Assembly (NCBI GenBank): GCA_041917295.1
Contig: JAYRXX010000020.1
Span: 1-39,223, forward strand
DNA length: 39,223 nucleotides
Direction of reading: 5' to 3'
Origin: JADKHR01 sp041917295
GTDB taxonomy: Bacteria > Elusimicrobiota > Elusimicrobia > FEN-1173
Shown: in pieces, positions 26,607 through 35,400 of the stretch
Layout: every line of letters begins with the position of its first letter
How positions within the stretch are numbered: the stretch's first letter is position 1
The notes under the pieces: generated by a model
Database searches by the model: none
What the model saw: the letters and a program-made list of their open reading frames with translations, nothing else
Told to the model about the DNA's origin: nothing
Position numbers and translations under genes: made by a program

Positions 26607-27221
26607 CTAGGCCTCACAAAAGTTTTTGAGCAATGCCATCCCAAATGAATGGCTTTTTTCGGGATGAAATTGAACGCCCATGATATTGTCTTTCTGAACC
26701 GCACAAACAAACACACCCCCATAATCCGATTCAGCAACGACATCTTTAGGGTTGGAACAAACAACATGAAAAGAATGGGTAAAATAAAACCGCTGCCCTC
26801 CGGACAAGCCAGAAAAAAGTGTCGAATTCTGTATCACTTTGATGGAATTCCAGCCCATGTGGGGAATGGGCAATTTTTTCTCCTGACCAAGAAATGAAAA
26901 CCGCTTCGTCTCAGCCTCAATCCAGCCAAGCCCCGCCTCTAATCCCTCCTCGCTCTTTGTTGTGAGAAGCTGCATGCCAAGGCAGATCCCAAGGAGCTTC
27001 TTTTTACCAACACAGACTTCGTGATTCAGGACGTTGAGAATACCCGACTTAAGCAAATTTCTCATCCCTTCATCAAAGGAACCCACGCCGGGCAAAATGT
27101 ATTTTTCTCCCCTGGCAATGAGGTCCAAATCCGATGAAATGATTGACGTATGGCCTATTTTTTTTAGCATGGACTGAATGGATCTGACGTTCCCCATGCC
27201 ATAATCCAGAATGACGATCAT
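26607..27221 (-). CDS. hisH2: HisH-like glutaminase subunit of sugar amidotransferase (HisH2/WbuY)
   Basis: Class I glutamine amidotransferase of 204 residues that releases ammonia from glutamine for channelling into the HisF-like partner. The catalytic triad is intact: Cys80 in LLGICLGMQLL, His186 and Glu188 in GVQFHPEKS. The N-terminus MIVILDYGMGNVRSI is HisH-like. The ATG at 27221 is preferred to one five codons upstream, because it begins the first strand and has GGGAGGGG upstream. It is placed between wbpG and hisF2, with gaps of 27 and 2 bases. No other histidine genes are nearby. Confidence 0.94.
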   Translation of the reverse strand: MIVILDYGMGNVRSIQSMLKKIGHTSIISSDLDLIARGEKYILPGVGSFDEGMRNLLKSGILNVLNHEVCVGKKKLLGICLGMQLLTTKSEEGLEAGLGWIEAETKRFSFLGQEKKLPIPHMGWNSIKVIQNSTLFSGLSGGQRFYFTHSFHVVCSNPKDVVAESDYGGVFVCAVQKDNIMGVQFHPEKSHSFGMALLKNFCEA

Positions 27222-27248
27222 CAGAGCCCCTCCCAAAAATTCATTCCG

Positions 27249-28388
27249 TCAAGAATAATTTTCAATTCCCCTGCCCAAAACCCTGGACAGGGTTGCCTGC
27301 ACCTTTTTCATGACCGTATAATATCGTTCCATGTTGGGAAAATCTCTGTAACTGAGTGATGGCCTCTTAAGTATTTCCTCAAACTCAGGCAAAGAGACAC
27401 CGAGCTTTTTTGCGACATATTCCTTATCTGAAATCAGTTCTTTCTCGACAAAGAGGGGCTTTTGTAACTCCGAGAGGGCTTGATCGCGTGTGATCTGCCC
27501 GGAAACGATTAAACTCGAAAGGTGAGGCTTTCTTTTATCATACCCAAATTTCATCGGCAAATAGTAATTCTGAAAAAACTTTGTAAATATCGACTCTCCA
27601 TGTTTTCGCTCATACTCTTTGTAACCGACTCGCTTTTTTAGAATATCCAGAGCCTCCGATTTGACGTAGGGCATAAAATTTAAAGGCCGGACAGTTTTCA
27701 TCCTCTTGAAAAACGGGTAATAAAAATAATACTCAAAAAAACTAATCGTTTTATACTTTTTTAATTTCACTTTTCCATATTTCTTGTGAATCGCCCTCAG
27801 ATTGATGGCGTCCATCGCGGCCCAATGCCACGCGCGCGGGAAAATGGATTCGGTGGCAAGATTTCCGCCGCTCAGTATGTATCGTATCTTGTGCTTTGTG
27901 GCATAGTGGTAGATAGAGGCAAAAAAAGCATGATCCTGGGGAACATCTTGATTCGCTATTCCCGATTTCATATAGGCCAATTGCAAGTCACGCATTTCCT
28001 CCCAGTCAATGACTATCGTGTGGAGGTCCCAACCGCAATACTTGACGACCTTTTCAATGTTTTGGACAGCAAGCTCACTGTTCCACCCGCCGTCCACATG
28101 GATAACAAGGGGACGAAGGCCGACTTCCAGAACTTTTATGGCAAGGTATGAGCTATCGATCCCTCCACTTAAACCCAAGATGCAATCATACGGCTTGTTT
28201 TTTTCATCCCGTTTTATTATTTCAACGATACTTTGCCATTTTCTCTTTCCCTCATCATTGGGGAACCATGATTTCGAGAGAACCACCCTAAAATCAAGGC
28301 AATGGTTGCATACACCATTCGCATCGAACGAGATGGCAGGATCGCTTGTGTCCATGACGCACTGGGAACAAACTTTAATATCAGTCAT
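27249..28388 (-). CDS. wbpG: WbpG-like N-acetyl sugar amidotransferase
   Basis: 379 residues of the ATP-PPase (N-type) superfamily. The PP-loop SGGIDSS (74-80) binds ATP, and two CxxC pairs (Cys7/Cys10 and Cys27/Cys30) probably hold zinc, as is typical of WbpG/PseA. LSGGNLATESIFPR and the following Trp/His-rich stretch are family features. With ammonia from HisH2/HisF2 it would turn an N-acetyl group into acetamidino, giving UDP-ManNAc(3NAm)A. It begins inside the wzy stop (ATGA) with GGAGGG upstream. PseA/LfnX-type use on nonulosonates is less likely, because no nonulosonate synthase genes are here. Confidence 0.93.
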   Translation of the reverse strand: MTDIKVCSQCVMDTSDPAISFDANGVCNHCLDFRVVLSKSWFPNDEGKRKWQSIVEIIKRDEKNKPYDCILGLSGGIDSSYLAIKVLEVGLRPLVIHVDGGWNSELAVQNIEKVVKYCGWDLHTIVIDWEEMRDLQLAYMKSGIANQDVPQDHAFFASIYHYATKHKIRYILSGGNLATESIFPRAWHWAAMDAINLRAIHKKYGKVKLKKYKTISFFEYYFYYPFFKRMKTVRPLNFMPYVKSEALDILKKRVGYKEYERKHGESIFTKFFQNYYLPMKFGYDKRKPHLSSLIVSGQITRDQALSELQKPLFVEKELISDKEYVAKKLGVSLPEFEEILKRPSLSYRDFPNMERYYTVMKKVQATLSRVLGRGIENYS

Positions 28389-29707
28389 CTTTCCCTCCCT
28401 TCAGAGGCTCTCCAATAACTTTCTGGAGGAGGTTTCATGAAGTAGTAGAGGAGTATCATAAACCCAACGCCACTGGAAAGAAGCGTCGTTGTGTATGCTT
28501 GCTCCAAAATAAGTACCGCAAACGTAAAACCGACGAACAAACCAACGGGGTTTCTATCCACGAGATATAACTTGTCTAGAAAAAAGAATATCGCGGGGAT
28601 ACAGATAACGGCGCCAAGATATCCGGCCAATCCTCCCTGACCAAACGCCACCAAAAACGCATTGGTGTTTGCGTTTCCCAAAGAGTTTCCCTCATATCTT
28701 TCCCCGATAAAATAGGTGACGGAAAAATCCGATTTGTTTAGGCCGAAAAGAAAATCCCATCCTTCCGGAGGGTTGTTAAGAATCATATCAAAATAGTAAC
28801 CTTGGGTCTGCACATTGGAAGAAAATACTCTCCTAAAGAAATAGTCAGCGACGTAAGAATAACCATTGATTCGCCATTCTATCAGAAAGATCCCAAACAA
28901 AAAGAAAACCACGCTCATTGCAAGAATGGGAATACGGGTCGTTTTCTTGTGTGCCACAACCCATCCTAAACCATACGCGGCCAATCCATATAAAAAAGTG
29001 GCCTTGATTCCCAGAAGCCAATAGAAGAAAATAGCTGTGAGAAATGGCACAATCAATAAGACAAGATTTTTCCTAAAACCAGCCCAAAAAGAGAGGAAAG
29101 GTGCAATTAGGTTCGTCCCCATTGAAATAAGATAGGCGATCAACGACCCCGCAACAAAAAGGGTTCTTCCTTCAATGCGCCTGCTGTAAGAATCCGATAA
29201 GCTAAACCCGGCGGAATGTGGCATATTCAAATAACCCCATCGAATGACCACGAAAATCAGCAACACCAGAGCCATTACAACGACCCGGCTCTCCACGATA
29301 GGAATTTTCGGGACAACCAACCTGATTTTTCTAAATATCAACATCACGAATGTGGGCAAGGAGGCAATCAACAGAGTGAGTGCCAAATTCGAATCATCAA
29401 TGTAGCCAGAGGCCGAGTAAAGAGCCGCCAGCGGACTCACCAAGACCAAAAACTGGAACGTCAGAAAAAAATCGGATGGAAGAAAATATTTTTTATTGAG
29501 GTGGGGAACAACGATGAGGCAACAAGCGACCAATACCAGAAAGCCAACGGGACCCATTTTCCACGCATTCATGCCCGCCTCAATAAACACTGTTTGCAGT
29601 CGATGCGGAAGAATAATCCCCCCCAGGAACATCACGAATAAAATGAAGGTGATTCGCCCGCTCAAAGTGTTTTTTTCCCTTTGCTGAATCGGTGGGACAT
29701 TACACAA
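28385..29707 (-). CDS. wzy: O-antigen polymerase (Wzy-like membrane protein)
   Basis: 440 residues with about 11-12 predicted membrane helices and a large periplasmic loop around residues 285-350 (RRVFSSNVQTQGYYFD, then NANTNAFLVAFGQGG). Wzy proteins share little sequence, so the call rests on topology, the late GQGGLAGYLGA segment and the position between wzx and wbpG. The ATG at 29707 overlaps wzx by 46 bases and has no Shine-Dalgarno. A TTG at 29665 would overlap the wzx stop as TTGA, matching the overlap style of this operon, and may be the real start. Confidence 0.75.
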   Translation of the reverse strand: MCNVPPIQQREKNTLSGRITFILFVMFLGGIILPHRLQTVFIEAGMNAWKMGPVGFLVLVACCLIVVPHLNKKYFLPSDFFLTFQFLVLVSPLAALYSASGYIDDSNLALTLLIASLPTFVMLIFRKIRLVVPKIPIVESRVVVMALVLLIFVVIRWGYLNMPHSAGFSLSDSYSRRIEGRTLFVAGSLIAYLISMGTNLIAPFLSFWAGFRKNLVLLIVPFLTAIFFYWLLGIKATFLYGLAAYGLGWVVAHKKTTRIPILAMSVVFFLFGIFLIEWRINGYSYVADYFFRRVFSSNVQTQGYYFDMILNNPPEGWDFLFGLNKSDFSVTYFIGERYEGNSLGNANTNAFLVAFGQGGLAGYLGAVICIPAIFFFLDKLYLVDRNPVGLFVGFTFAVLILEQAYTTTLLSSGVGFMILLYYFMKPPPESYWRASEGRER

Positions 29708-30909
29708 TAGACGCCATACAATAACCCATACCCCATGCTGTAGATCAAAAGGGCGCTTTTATAACTTGCCGGCAACGTAAAGGCAGACCAGGTGAACACG
29801 AGAAGAGCGGTTTGCCAGGCCAGGTCATACTTCTGTTTTTGTGCCAAATACAGGGTGTAACTTAAGGGACTGGAAATAAACCGCATGGCAAACATCGGAG
29901 TTAGCCAGACACAAATTGTCCCCGCCATCCTCCAATTTTCTCCGTAGCCAAAAGAAAAGAGGGGTTCGCTTATTATCATGAAAAGGGGGACCCCGACCGC
30001 CGAACAAACGGCCAATGCTTTGAAGGTATGCCAATATTCTGTTTCACATTCCCCTCTAGAAATAAAGGCTTTGCTCGATGAATTTTTGAAGACATCTCGA
30101 ACCGCTCCACCCAACAAGGCGATGGGCGCACCAAAAATTCTTAAGGCCAGGGCCGTCCATCCAGCTACGTCACTCCCAAACCTTGATTGAAGGAGAATGA
30201 GGGGCAACTGCCCGGCCGCTGTATTTATTGCGTCTGCCGGTAACGCATAAATAGGGAATCGCCTGTAACGACTCGACACTTCACGAACCGATCTCACCGC
30301 ATCTGAAAAACTAGTGGGAAAATAATTTTTCTCCATGGGGACATAACGAAGGGCCCAGAGAACAGCGAGCAGAGCCCCCAAGGAATGAGACAACGCAAGT
30401 TGTGCCGCCGTCGGGTCTATCAATCCGGCCACAATCTGCAAGAGAGTGACTGAAAGCGCTTGTGTGATTCGAAGACCCGACAAATCCTTAAATTTTCCGT
30501 CACAAGCCGCGAGCGATTGCCAGATTTGGGACAACGCAACAAACAATCCTGATGGAACAAGGAGCATTACCATCAAAGATGGCATGGGTATAGAAATAAA
30601 CCCCGCAAACACGAAAAACCCCAACAAAAGAGTAGCGGAAATAGAAACAAAGAGGGTCAGTAATATTGCGGCGGCGGCCAATCGAAATCGAGCCGGCCCT
30701 AATTCCTCAAGGCCAAAAGCCTGTTCCATTCGGCCTGTTATCACAACGGAAACGATGGACACATATCCCCACCAAATAGCATAAACTCCAAACTCAGCCG
30801 GTCCATACACCCGCGCGATGACCAAAGAACCAATCAGCGGAATAAATTGGGCGGTAATCATTCCACCAAGAACTATTCCGACATCGCCCCAGTATCGCGA
30901 TTTTAACAT
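29662..30909 (-). CDS. wzx: O-antigen flippase (Wzx-like, MOP superfamily)
   Basis: 415 residues with 12 or so membrane helices. The N-terminal VARVYGP-type motif (SLVIARVYGPAEFGVYAIWWG) is typical of the polysaccharide-transport branch of the MOP superfamily, as are YRRFPIYALPADAINTAAGQLP and LALRIFGAPIALLGGAVRDVF. It would move the undecaprenyl-linked repeat across the inner membrane. It differs clearly from the second flippase at 36.7-37.9 kb. No convincing Shine-Dalgarno precedes the ATG. A 70-base gap separates it from the GT4 upstream. Confidence 0.87.
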   Translation of the reverse strand: MLKSRYWGDVGIVLGGMITAQFIPLIGSLVIARVYGPAEFGVYAIWWGYVSIVSVVITGRMEQAFGLEELGPARFRLAAAAILLTLFVSISATLLLGFFVFAGFISIPMPSLMVMLLVPSGLFVALSQIWQSLAACDGKFKDLSGLRITQALSVTLLQIVAGLIDPTAAQLALSHSLGALLAVLWALRYVPMEKNYFPTSFSDAVRSVREVSSRYRRFPIYALPADAINTAAGQLPLILLQSRFGSDVAGWTALALRIFGAPIALLGGAVRDVFKNSSSKAFISRGECETEYWHTFKALAVCSAVGVPLFMIISEPLFSFGYGENWRMAGTICVWLTPMFAMRFISSPLSYTLYLAQKQKYDLAWQTALLVFTWSAFTLPASYKSALLIYSMGYGLLYGVYCVMSHRFSKGKKTL

Positions 30910-30979
30910 TGTTGCTGAATTTGTTCTGAGCGCATCAAATTAAGAATCGGGATGTTAATAATTTCCTTCGCACGACTTT

Positions 30980-32122
30980 TCATAAATCGGCGGTGCCCTG
31001 TAAACGTTCATAAAGATCAATCAACTTTTTTGACTCTTTTCCCCAACTAAAACGTTCCTCCACAGCCTTGCGACCATTTTCCCCCATTTTCTTCGCCTCA
31101 ACCGGGTGAGCCAGGATCCATTCTAAAGCACCAGCTATTTGGACAGGAGAAAGAGGGTCGACACAGATTCCGCACTCGTTTTCAAAAACAAACCTCTCCC
31201 ACAAAGGGAAATTGGAAACGATAACTGGAATTCCCGCCGCCATGTATTCGAAAAGTTTGTTGGGTTGGGACTTGGTGTGGTTCGGGAGAGGATGGAACAA
31301 CACTAACCCAACTCGAGATTGAGACAAAAGGCGGCTCACTTCAGTGCGATTGACCAATCCGTGAAAAATGACCCTTGAGCCCACCTCATTTCGGCTTTTA
31401 ATGGCTTCACGCAAGTTTGATGGGATCGCTCCAGCAATATGCAAACGAATTTCAAATTTCGGCGACACCAGGTCAACGGCCTTTATCATTTCCATAAACC
31501 CTCTCTCCCTGGAGACAATACCTACATAAGAGACAAGATTCCCTTCGATGGAACTCCGGGCCGAAAAGGTGGAGCTCATCTCTGAAATGATCGGGAAATT
31601 TTGAACGACAACCGTTTTATTTCGCTTGAATTTTTTACCAATGTGGGGGGTCGCCACAATAATCCCCGCGAAGAAAAGGGAACACACTTTTTCAAAAAAA
31701 TGAAATAGGAGAGCGATGGGCTTTCTATACAAAGCGGGGATCCACTCCCGATGGAGGATAGCCGCTGAATAGTCCTCATGAACATCGTAAACTACTTTTT
31801 TACCCAGCAGGGACAGGATCACGCCAGCCACCAACAACTCAGGATCATGAAAATGGACAACACTCGCCTTTAATTTTAATGCCGCCCAAGGAGCAGGGCC
31901 GAGTGAAGCCCAGACGCGCCTTATTCGTCCGCGCCCTTTTTTTAATGAAACTATGTGAATCCCTTCCAGATTGACATCGCACTCGTTCTGAACCACCAAA
32001 TACGTGTCGAATCCCGCTGAAGACAGGGAACGACATTCTTTGTAAAAGATTCTAACATCAAATATGGGATGTGCCGTTGACAAATGGCACACAATCAATG
32101 GTTTATTTTTCATCGGACTCAT
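30980..32122 (-). CDS. Glycosyltransferase, GT4 family
   Basis: 380 residues in the GT-B fold. The opening VCHLSTAHPIFDVRIFYKEC is a common GT4 N-terminus. Later motifs are VYDVHEDY, LVSYVGIVSRERG, RLHIAGAIPS, VIFHGLVNRTEVSRLLSQS and the nucleotide-binding QPNKLFEYMAAGIPVIVSN. The ATG at 32122 is used; another ATG three codons later is equally possible, and a start at 32215 would add a tail unlike the family. It is the first gene of the wzx-wzy-wbpG-hisH2-hisF2 group and is preceded by a reasonable promoter. Confidence 0.88.
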   Translation of the reverse strand: MSPMKNKPLIVCHLSTAHPIFDVRIFYKECRSLSSAGFDTYLVVQNECDVNLEGIHIVSLKKGRGRIRRVWASLGPAPWAALKLKASVVHFHDPELLVAGVILSLLGKKVVYDVHEDYSAAILHREWIPALYRKPIALLFHFFEKVCSLFFAGIIVATPHIGKKFKRNKTVVVQNFPIISEMSSTFSARSSIEGNLVSYVGIVSRERGFMEMIKAVDLVSPKFEIRLHIAGAIPSNLREAIKSRNEVGSRVIFHGLVNRTEVSRLLSQSRVGLVLFHPLPNHTKSQPNKLFEYMAAGIPVIVSNFPLWERFVFENECGICVDPLSPVQIAGALEWILAHPVEAKKMGENGRKAVEERFSWGKESKKLIDLYERLQGTADL

Positions 32123-32194
32123 TGAAATCGTCTCGTTTGGGTGGGGACAGACCCAAATCCATAAAAATTGACTTTGCCTCCGCTTTGCCATGGC

Positions 32195-32223
32195 ATAATA
32201 ACCCACCTGGTCCATTTTAACAA
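32195..32223 (-). promoter_or_regulatory. Candidate promoter for GT4-wzx-wzy-wbpG-hisH2-hisF2
   Basis: On the minus strand TTGTTA (32218-32223) and TATTAT (32195-32200) are spaced by 17 bases, in the 162-base divergent gap. The predicted start near 32188 leaves a leader of about 66 bases before the GT4 ATG. Confidence 0.45.
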
Positions 32224-32267
32224 ACTTTTCAATCCTCTATAGAAAAGTTTTGCGGCCGTGGTCGAGG

Positions 32268-32276
32268 TGTTATAAA
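32268..32276 (+). promoter_or_regulatory. Extended -10 element before the Kelch gene
   Basis: TGTTATAAA on the plus strand fits the extended -10 pattern TGnTATAAT with one mismatch. A weak TTGCGG lies 15 bases upstream. The expected start of transcription (about 32283) is practically at the GTG start codon (32285), so the transcript may be leaderless. Confidence 0.4.
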
Positions 32277-32284
32277 ATGGCTCA

Positions 32285-33301
32285 GTGGAAAAATTCATCT
32301 CCTCACTGTTTTTTCCCATTTTGGGGACCCTGCTAATTTCGTTGGGGAACGGGCTCGGTCAAGCCCAAGACTGCGATTGGGTCCTGGCCACGCAACACGC
32401 CGGATGGAGCCCTCGTGACTCGGCAATTGAATTTGTTTTTAAGGATAACATATGGGTGATTGGAGGTTGGGACTCGTCTCACGCACCAGGGCCAAGGGAC
32501 GTATGGAAATCTCCCAACGGAAAGGATTGGGAAAAAATGACATCTACCGCCCCCTGGAAACATGGAGATTTATCAACCTCTTTTGTATACAAAGAAAAGA
32601 TGTGGTTGATGGGTGGATGGTTCGGGGGGCGCGCGCAAAATGCTTCCGCATCCAACCAAGTTTGGTCCTCAACGGATGGGGTTCATTGGGATTTGGTTTC
32701 CAAGAAGTCCCCGTGGTCACCACGATTGGGAGCCGCAGGAGTTGTTTTTAATAATCGAATGTGGCTTTTTGGGGGGGTGGAAAAATATTTTACCGCAAAG
32801 GAACGCCATTTAAAAAACGATGTCTGGTTCTCAGAAGATGGCAAAATATGGAAACGCGCCGTTATGCACGCTCCCTGGAGGCGGCGCGCTTATCATTGCG
32901 CATTAGTGTTTGACAATAAGATCTGGGTCTTGGGAGGAGGAAATTACCTGACAAAATACAATGGCGAAAATGATGTTTGGAATTCGGTTGATGGAATTTA
33001 CTGGAAAAAGGTTGAGACATCAACCGTATGGCCTGCGCGTATATGGTTTTCCGCTGTAGAATACCAAAACAAGATGTGGGTGCTAGGAGGGTGGTCTAAC
33101 AATCCCTCCGTAAACTGGAATGATGTCTGGTACTCCAGCGATGGGTCGAGATGGTTCAATTATCGGTCTTCGGTAACATGGCCGGAAAGACACGAACATT
33201 CCACCGTTGTTTTCGACAATAAAATTTGGGTAATGGGCGGAAACGCTTACCCACTTAAAAATGACGTGTGGTCACTTGAAATCACTCAACAGGGGAAATA
33301 A
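32285..33301 (+). CDS. Secreted Kelch-repeat protein, six repeats
   Basis: 338 residues. An N-terminal signal peptide (FISSLFFPILGTLLISL, cleavage probably near GLGQAQ) is followed by six Kelch-like blades of about 47-53 residues. Each carries an FxNKIWVxGG-type strand (at about 51-61, 101-111, 155-164, 208-218, 259-269, 309-319), then an acidic NDVW and a W/SxDGxxW signature (DVWxSxDGxxWxxV) closing with a Trp. The repeats should fold into a six-bladed propeller in the periplasm or outside the cell. The last blade is short and ends at SLEITQQ. Start is GTG; no Shine-Dalgarno at proper spacing. It is followed after 17 bases by another exported protein gene. No enzyme motif; binding of glycan or protein is likely (inference). 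Confidence 0.85.
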   Translation: MEKFISSLFFPILGTLLISLGNGLGQAQDCDWVLATQHAGWSPRDSAIEFVFKDNIWVIGGWDSSHAPGPRDVWKSPNGKDWEKMTSTAPWKHGDLSTSFVYKEKMWLMGGWFGGRAQNASASNQVWSSTDGVHWDLVSKKSPWSPRLGAAGVVFNNRMWLFGGVEKYFTAKERHLKNDVWFSEDGKIWKRAVMHAPWRRRAYHCALVFDNKIWVLGGGNYLTKYNGENDVWNSVDGIYWKKVETSTVWPARIWFSAVEYQNKMWVLGGWSNNPSVNWNDVWYSSDGSRWFNYRSSVTWPERHEHSTVVFDNKIWVMGGNAYPLKNDVWSLEITQQGK

Positions 33302-33318
33302 ACTTAGGAGACTCTCGT

Positions 33319-34563
33319 TTGAATAGATCGCCCGAAGTTACAATCAGTTCATATCGGAAAAAAGTTTTTTCAGTCATTCTATCGTCATTTATGATACCCC
33401 ATATAATATATTCATCCGAAATAACGATTCTTGACCGCTACCATTCTCTTTTAAATCGTTTTCCCATAGATCGCCAAGGTTTTGGCCTTGATCCCTATTC
33501 AGGGAAAGATCTGGGTGTTGATCAAGCGGAAACGTATGGGCTTCTATTACTCGCTGAAACAGCGCACTACAAATGGGATAGAAACCTCGAAAGCTCAGAA
33601 CGAATTAATAATGCGGTCGAATGGCTAATAAACAATGTCCAAAAGGAAGATCGAAAGTTTATAGGATGGGGCCTTGCAGACTCCTGGGATGCCTTTTCGG
33701 ATGGCACCGTGAACCCACCCCATCACGTTTATACAATAATCAACTCGATCATCTTGCTCGGTCTATTGGATTACTTAACGATCCCCGAATATCAAGAATC
33801 GAATCGTGCCCGACGGGTTATGAAAATAATTCGCCACGTCACGCTTTCCACCTGCAAGAACACATGGACAGACGACGGGCAAAATAGCCACTTTTGGTAT
33901 AGCGTCAGCCCCAATGATGCCCCGTTCGTTGTCAACGTCTCGGCCATGATGGCCGGAACCCTGTCGCGCATTCTAAAGGAACAACCCCTCCTTTTAAATG
34001 AACAAGAGACCGATTTAGTGGAATGCGCTGTGGATAAATCAGTGGAGGCCATCATTTCAAAAACAAGGTTTAGAAATAATATTCCCTTTTGGAATTACAT
34101 TGAGAAGTCTGATGAAGATACAAAAGATTCCCCCAACGACCTAGTGCATCACATCTACATCGTATATGGACTGGAACTTTATCGGTCCAACCGAGGAAAA
34201 TCGTCGCTCCCATGGACAACGGGTCAGTCGATTGAATCCTTGGATCAATTCTGGAGGGGGGGGCAATTATTTGATTATCCTCAAGATGTGGATTACATAG
34301 GTGAAAATGAGAGTTTCAACACCAGGCCACCAAAATTATGGGGGGCGGGGGCAATGGCGGTCTTTTATTCGCAAGGCGGGGATCAAGAAAAGGCGACACG
34401 CTGTTTGGACTTCATTTACGACAATTACGGAGTTTGGCCCGACATTCGTCTCTGGCCGGTGTCTTTTTCGGGTGACACAAATTTTTATCCGCGTTACACG
34501 TCACATGTGCTTTGGGCTCTTTCGGAATTTTGTTTCCCCAAAACAAACTCTGTTCATCAATAA
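33319..34563 (+). CDS. Exported protein of unknown function, probably alpha/alpha-toroid
   Basis: 414 residues. A hydrophobic signal (residues about 15-32, VFSVILSSFMIPHIIYS) precedes a helix-rich, Trp/Tyr-rich protein with spaced motifs reminiscent of alpha/alpha-toroid glycan-active enzymes: DQAETYGLLLLAE, GWGLADSWDAFSDG, NPPHHVYTIINSIILLG, VVNVSAMMAG, NDLVHHIYIVYGLELYR and RPPKLWGAGAMAVFY. I do not recognise a family. Uronate epimerase, polysaccharide lyase and glycosidase are all possible, none proven. The start is a TTG at 33319, supported by AGGAG about 8 bases before it. It is probably co-transcribed with the Kelch gene. Its 3' end overlaps the opposing GT2 gene by 7 bases. Confidence 0.7.
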   Translation: MNRSPEVTISSYRKKVFSVILSSFMIPHIIYSSEITILDRYHSLLNRFPIDRQGFGLDPYSGKDLGVDQAETYGLLLLAETAHYKWDRNLESSERINNAVEWLINNVQKEDRKFIGWGLADSWDAFSDGTVNPPHHVYTIINSIILLGLLDYLTIPEYQESNRARRVMKIIRHVTLSTCKNTWTDDGQNSHFWYSVSPNDAPFVVNVSAMMAGTLSRILKEQPLLLNEQETDLVECAVDKSVEAIISKTRFRNNIPFWNYIEKSDEDTKDSPNDLVHHIYIVYGLELYRSNRGKSSLPWTTGQSIESLDQFWRGGQLFDYPQDVDYIGENESFNTRPPKLWGAGAMAVFYSQGGDQEKATRCLDFIYDNYGVWPDIRLWPVSFSGDTNFYPRYTSHVLWALSEFCFPKTNSVHQ

Positions 34564-35393
34564 AAGTTTGGGTAGTTCGCTCTTATATAACTGAATGCTT
34601 TTTTTTGCTGATAAAAAATATTTTTTTTGAACCCATTCCCTCCCGTGGTCTGGTGTTCGTTGTGATAGACGACCAAGGCAGGGCAGTACAAAATGGTCAA
34701 TCCCAAGGCCACACACTGAGCGGCCACGCTGTCCTCTTCGCCATACAAGAAGTAACCGGAATCGATTGTTCCCCCTTCCAAAAAGAACTTTTGTGAGAAA
34801 ATCATAAAAGATCCGTGAGCGGAATAAATCTCGCATTCCGTTGTGACCTGGGGGCTCTTTAGGAAACCCCAGAGGGATTTCAATGTTCTCCGTGCATGGA
34901 AAAGGGCCCATCCAGAAAAAAAATTTAAGAAGAATACCCGATACTGAGCTTTCTGTGACCATGAAATGGAAGTCAGGCGATGGGGATTTTGGTGGCGACG
35001 CGTTATTGTTGAAATGATGTCTGGCGCGATGACCGCCGCTCTTGGCAACAAGAGGAACAATTTATTAAAAAAATGAGGGTCTTTAATTTCGATGTCATTG
35101 TTCGCGATAATGACCGCCTGATATTCGGCCATAAAATTATTCAATCGGTTTAAAACAAAATTAGCGGCCCCAAAATACCCCAAATTTTTCCCGGTCTTTA
35201 TAAGTTGAACGGATAATCCACGGGCACCCGCAACAAAGCACTCCAGCTCTTGGCCGAGTTCCTCCTCCGGTGTATTATCGGCAATAATGAGGTCAATTTC
35301 TTGGGAACAATTCATCTTAGCCAAGTTATTCATTAACGCGATGGTGAGATCCGGTCGACGAAAATTGACCGTAATAAACAAAATTTTCGCCAT
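34557..35393 (-). CDS. Glycosyltransferase, GT2 family, rhamnosyltransferase-like
   Basis: 278 residues. GT-A motifs: ILFITVNFRRPDLTIALMNNL, IDLIIADNTPEEEL, KNLGYFGAANFVLN, the metal-site NNDIEIKDP, and the later GYFLYGEEDSVAAQ, which fits the acceptor-side Glu-Asp of the family. The start at 35393 (MAKILFITV) has AAGGTG about 8 bases upstream and is preferred over one 11 codons up, which lies in the preceding gene. It follows the broken wzy by 7 bases. Its coding end converges with the plus-strand exported protein gene. Confidence 0.85.
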   Translation of the reverse strand: MAKILFITVNFRRPDLTIALMNNLAKMNCSQEIDLIIADNTPEEELGQELECFVAGARGLSVQLIKTGKNLGYFGAANFVLNRLNNFMAEYQAVIIANNDIEIKDPHFFNKLFLLLPRAAVIAPDIISTITRRHQNPHRLTSISWSQKAQYRVFFLNFFSGWALFHARRTLKSLWGFLKSPQVTTECEIYSAHGSFMIFSQKFFLEGGTIDSGYFLYGEEDSVAAQCVALGLTILYCPALVVYHNEHQTTGGNGFKKNIFYQQKKAFSYIRANYPNFY

Positions 35394-35400
35394 TAGTAAT

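Noticed and set aside
25846..27221. hisF and hisH as part of histidine synthesis
   Set aside because: No other his genes are near, HisF Asp11 is replaced by Leu, and wbpG lies directly upstream; the amidotransferase role fits better.
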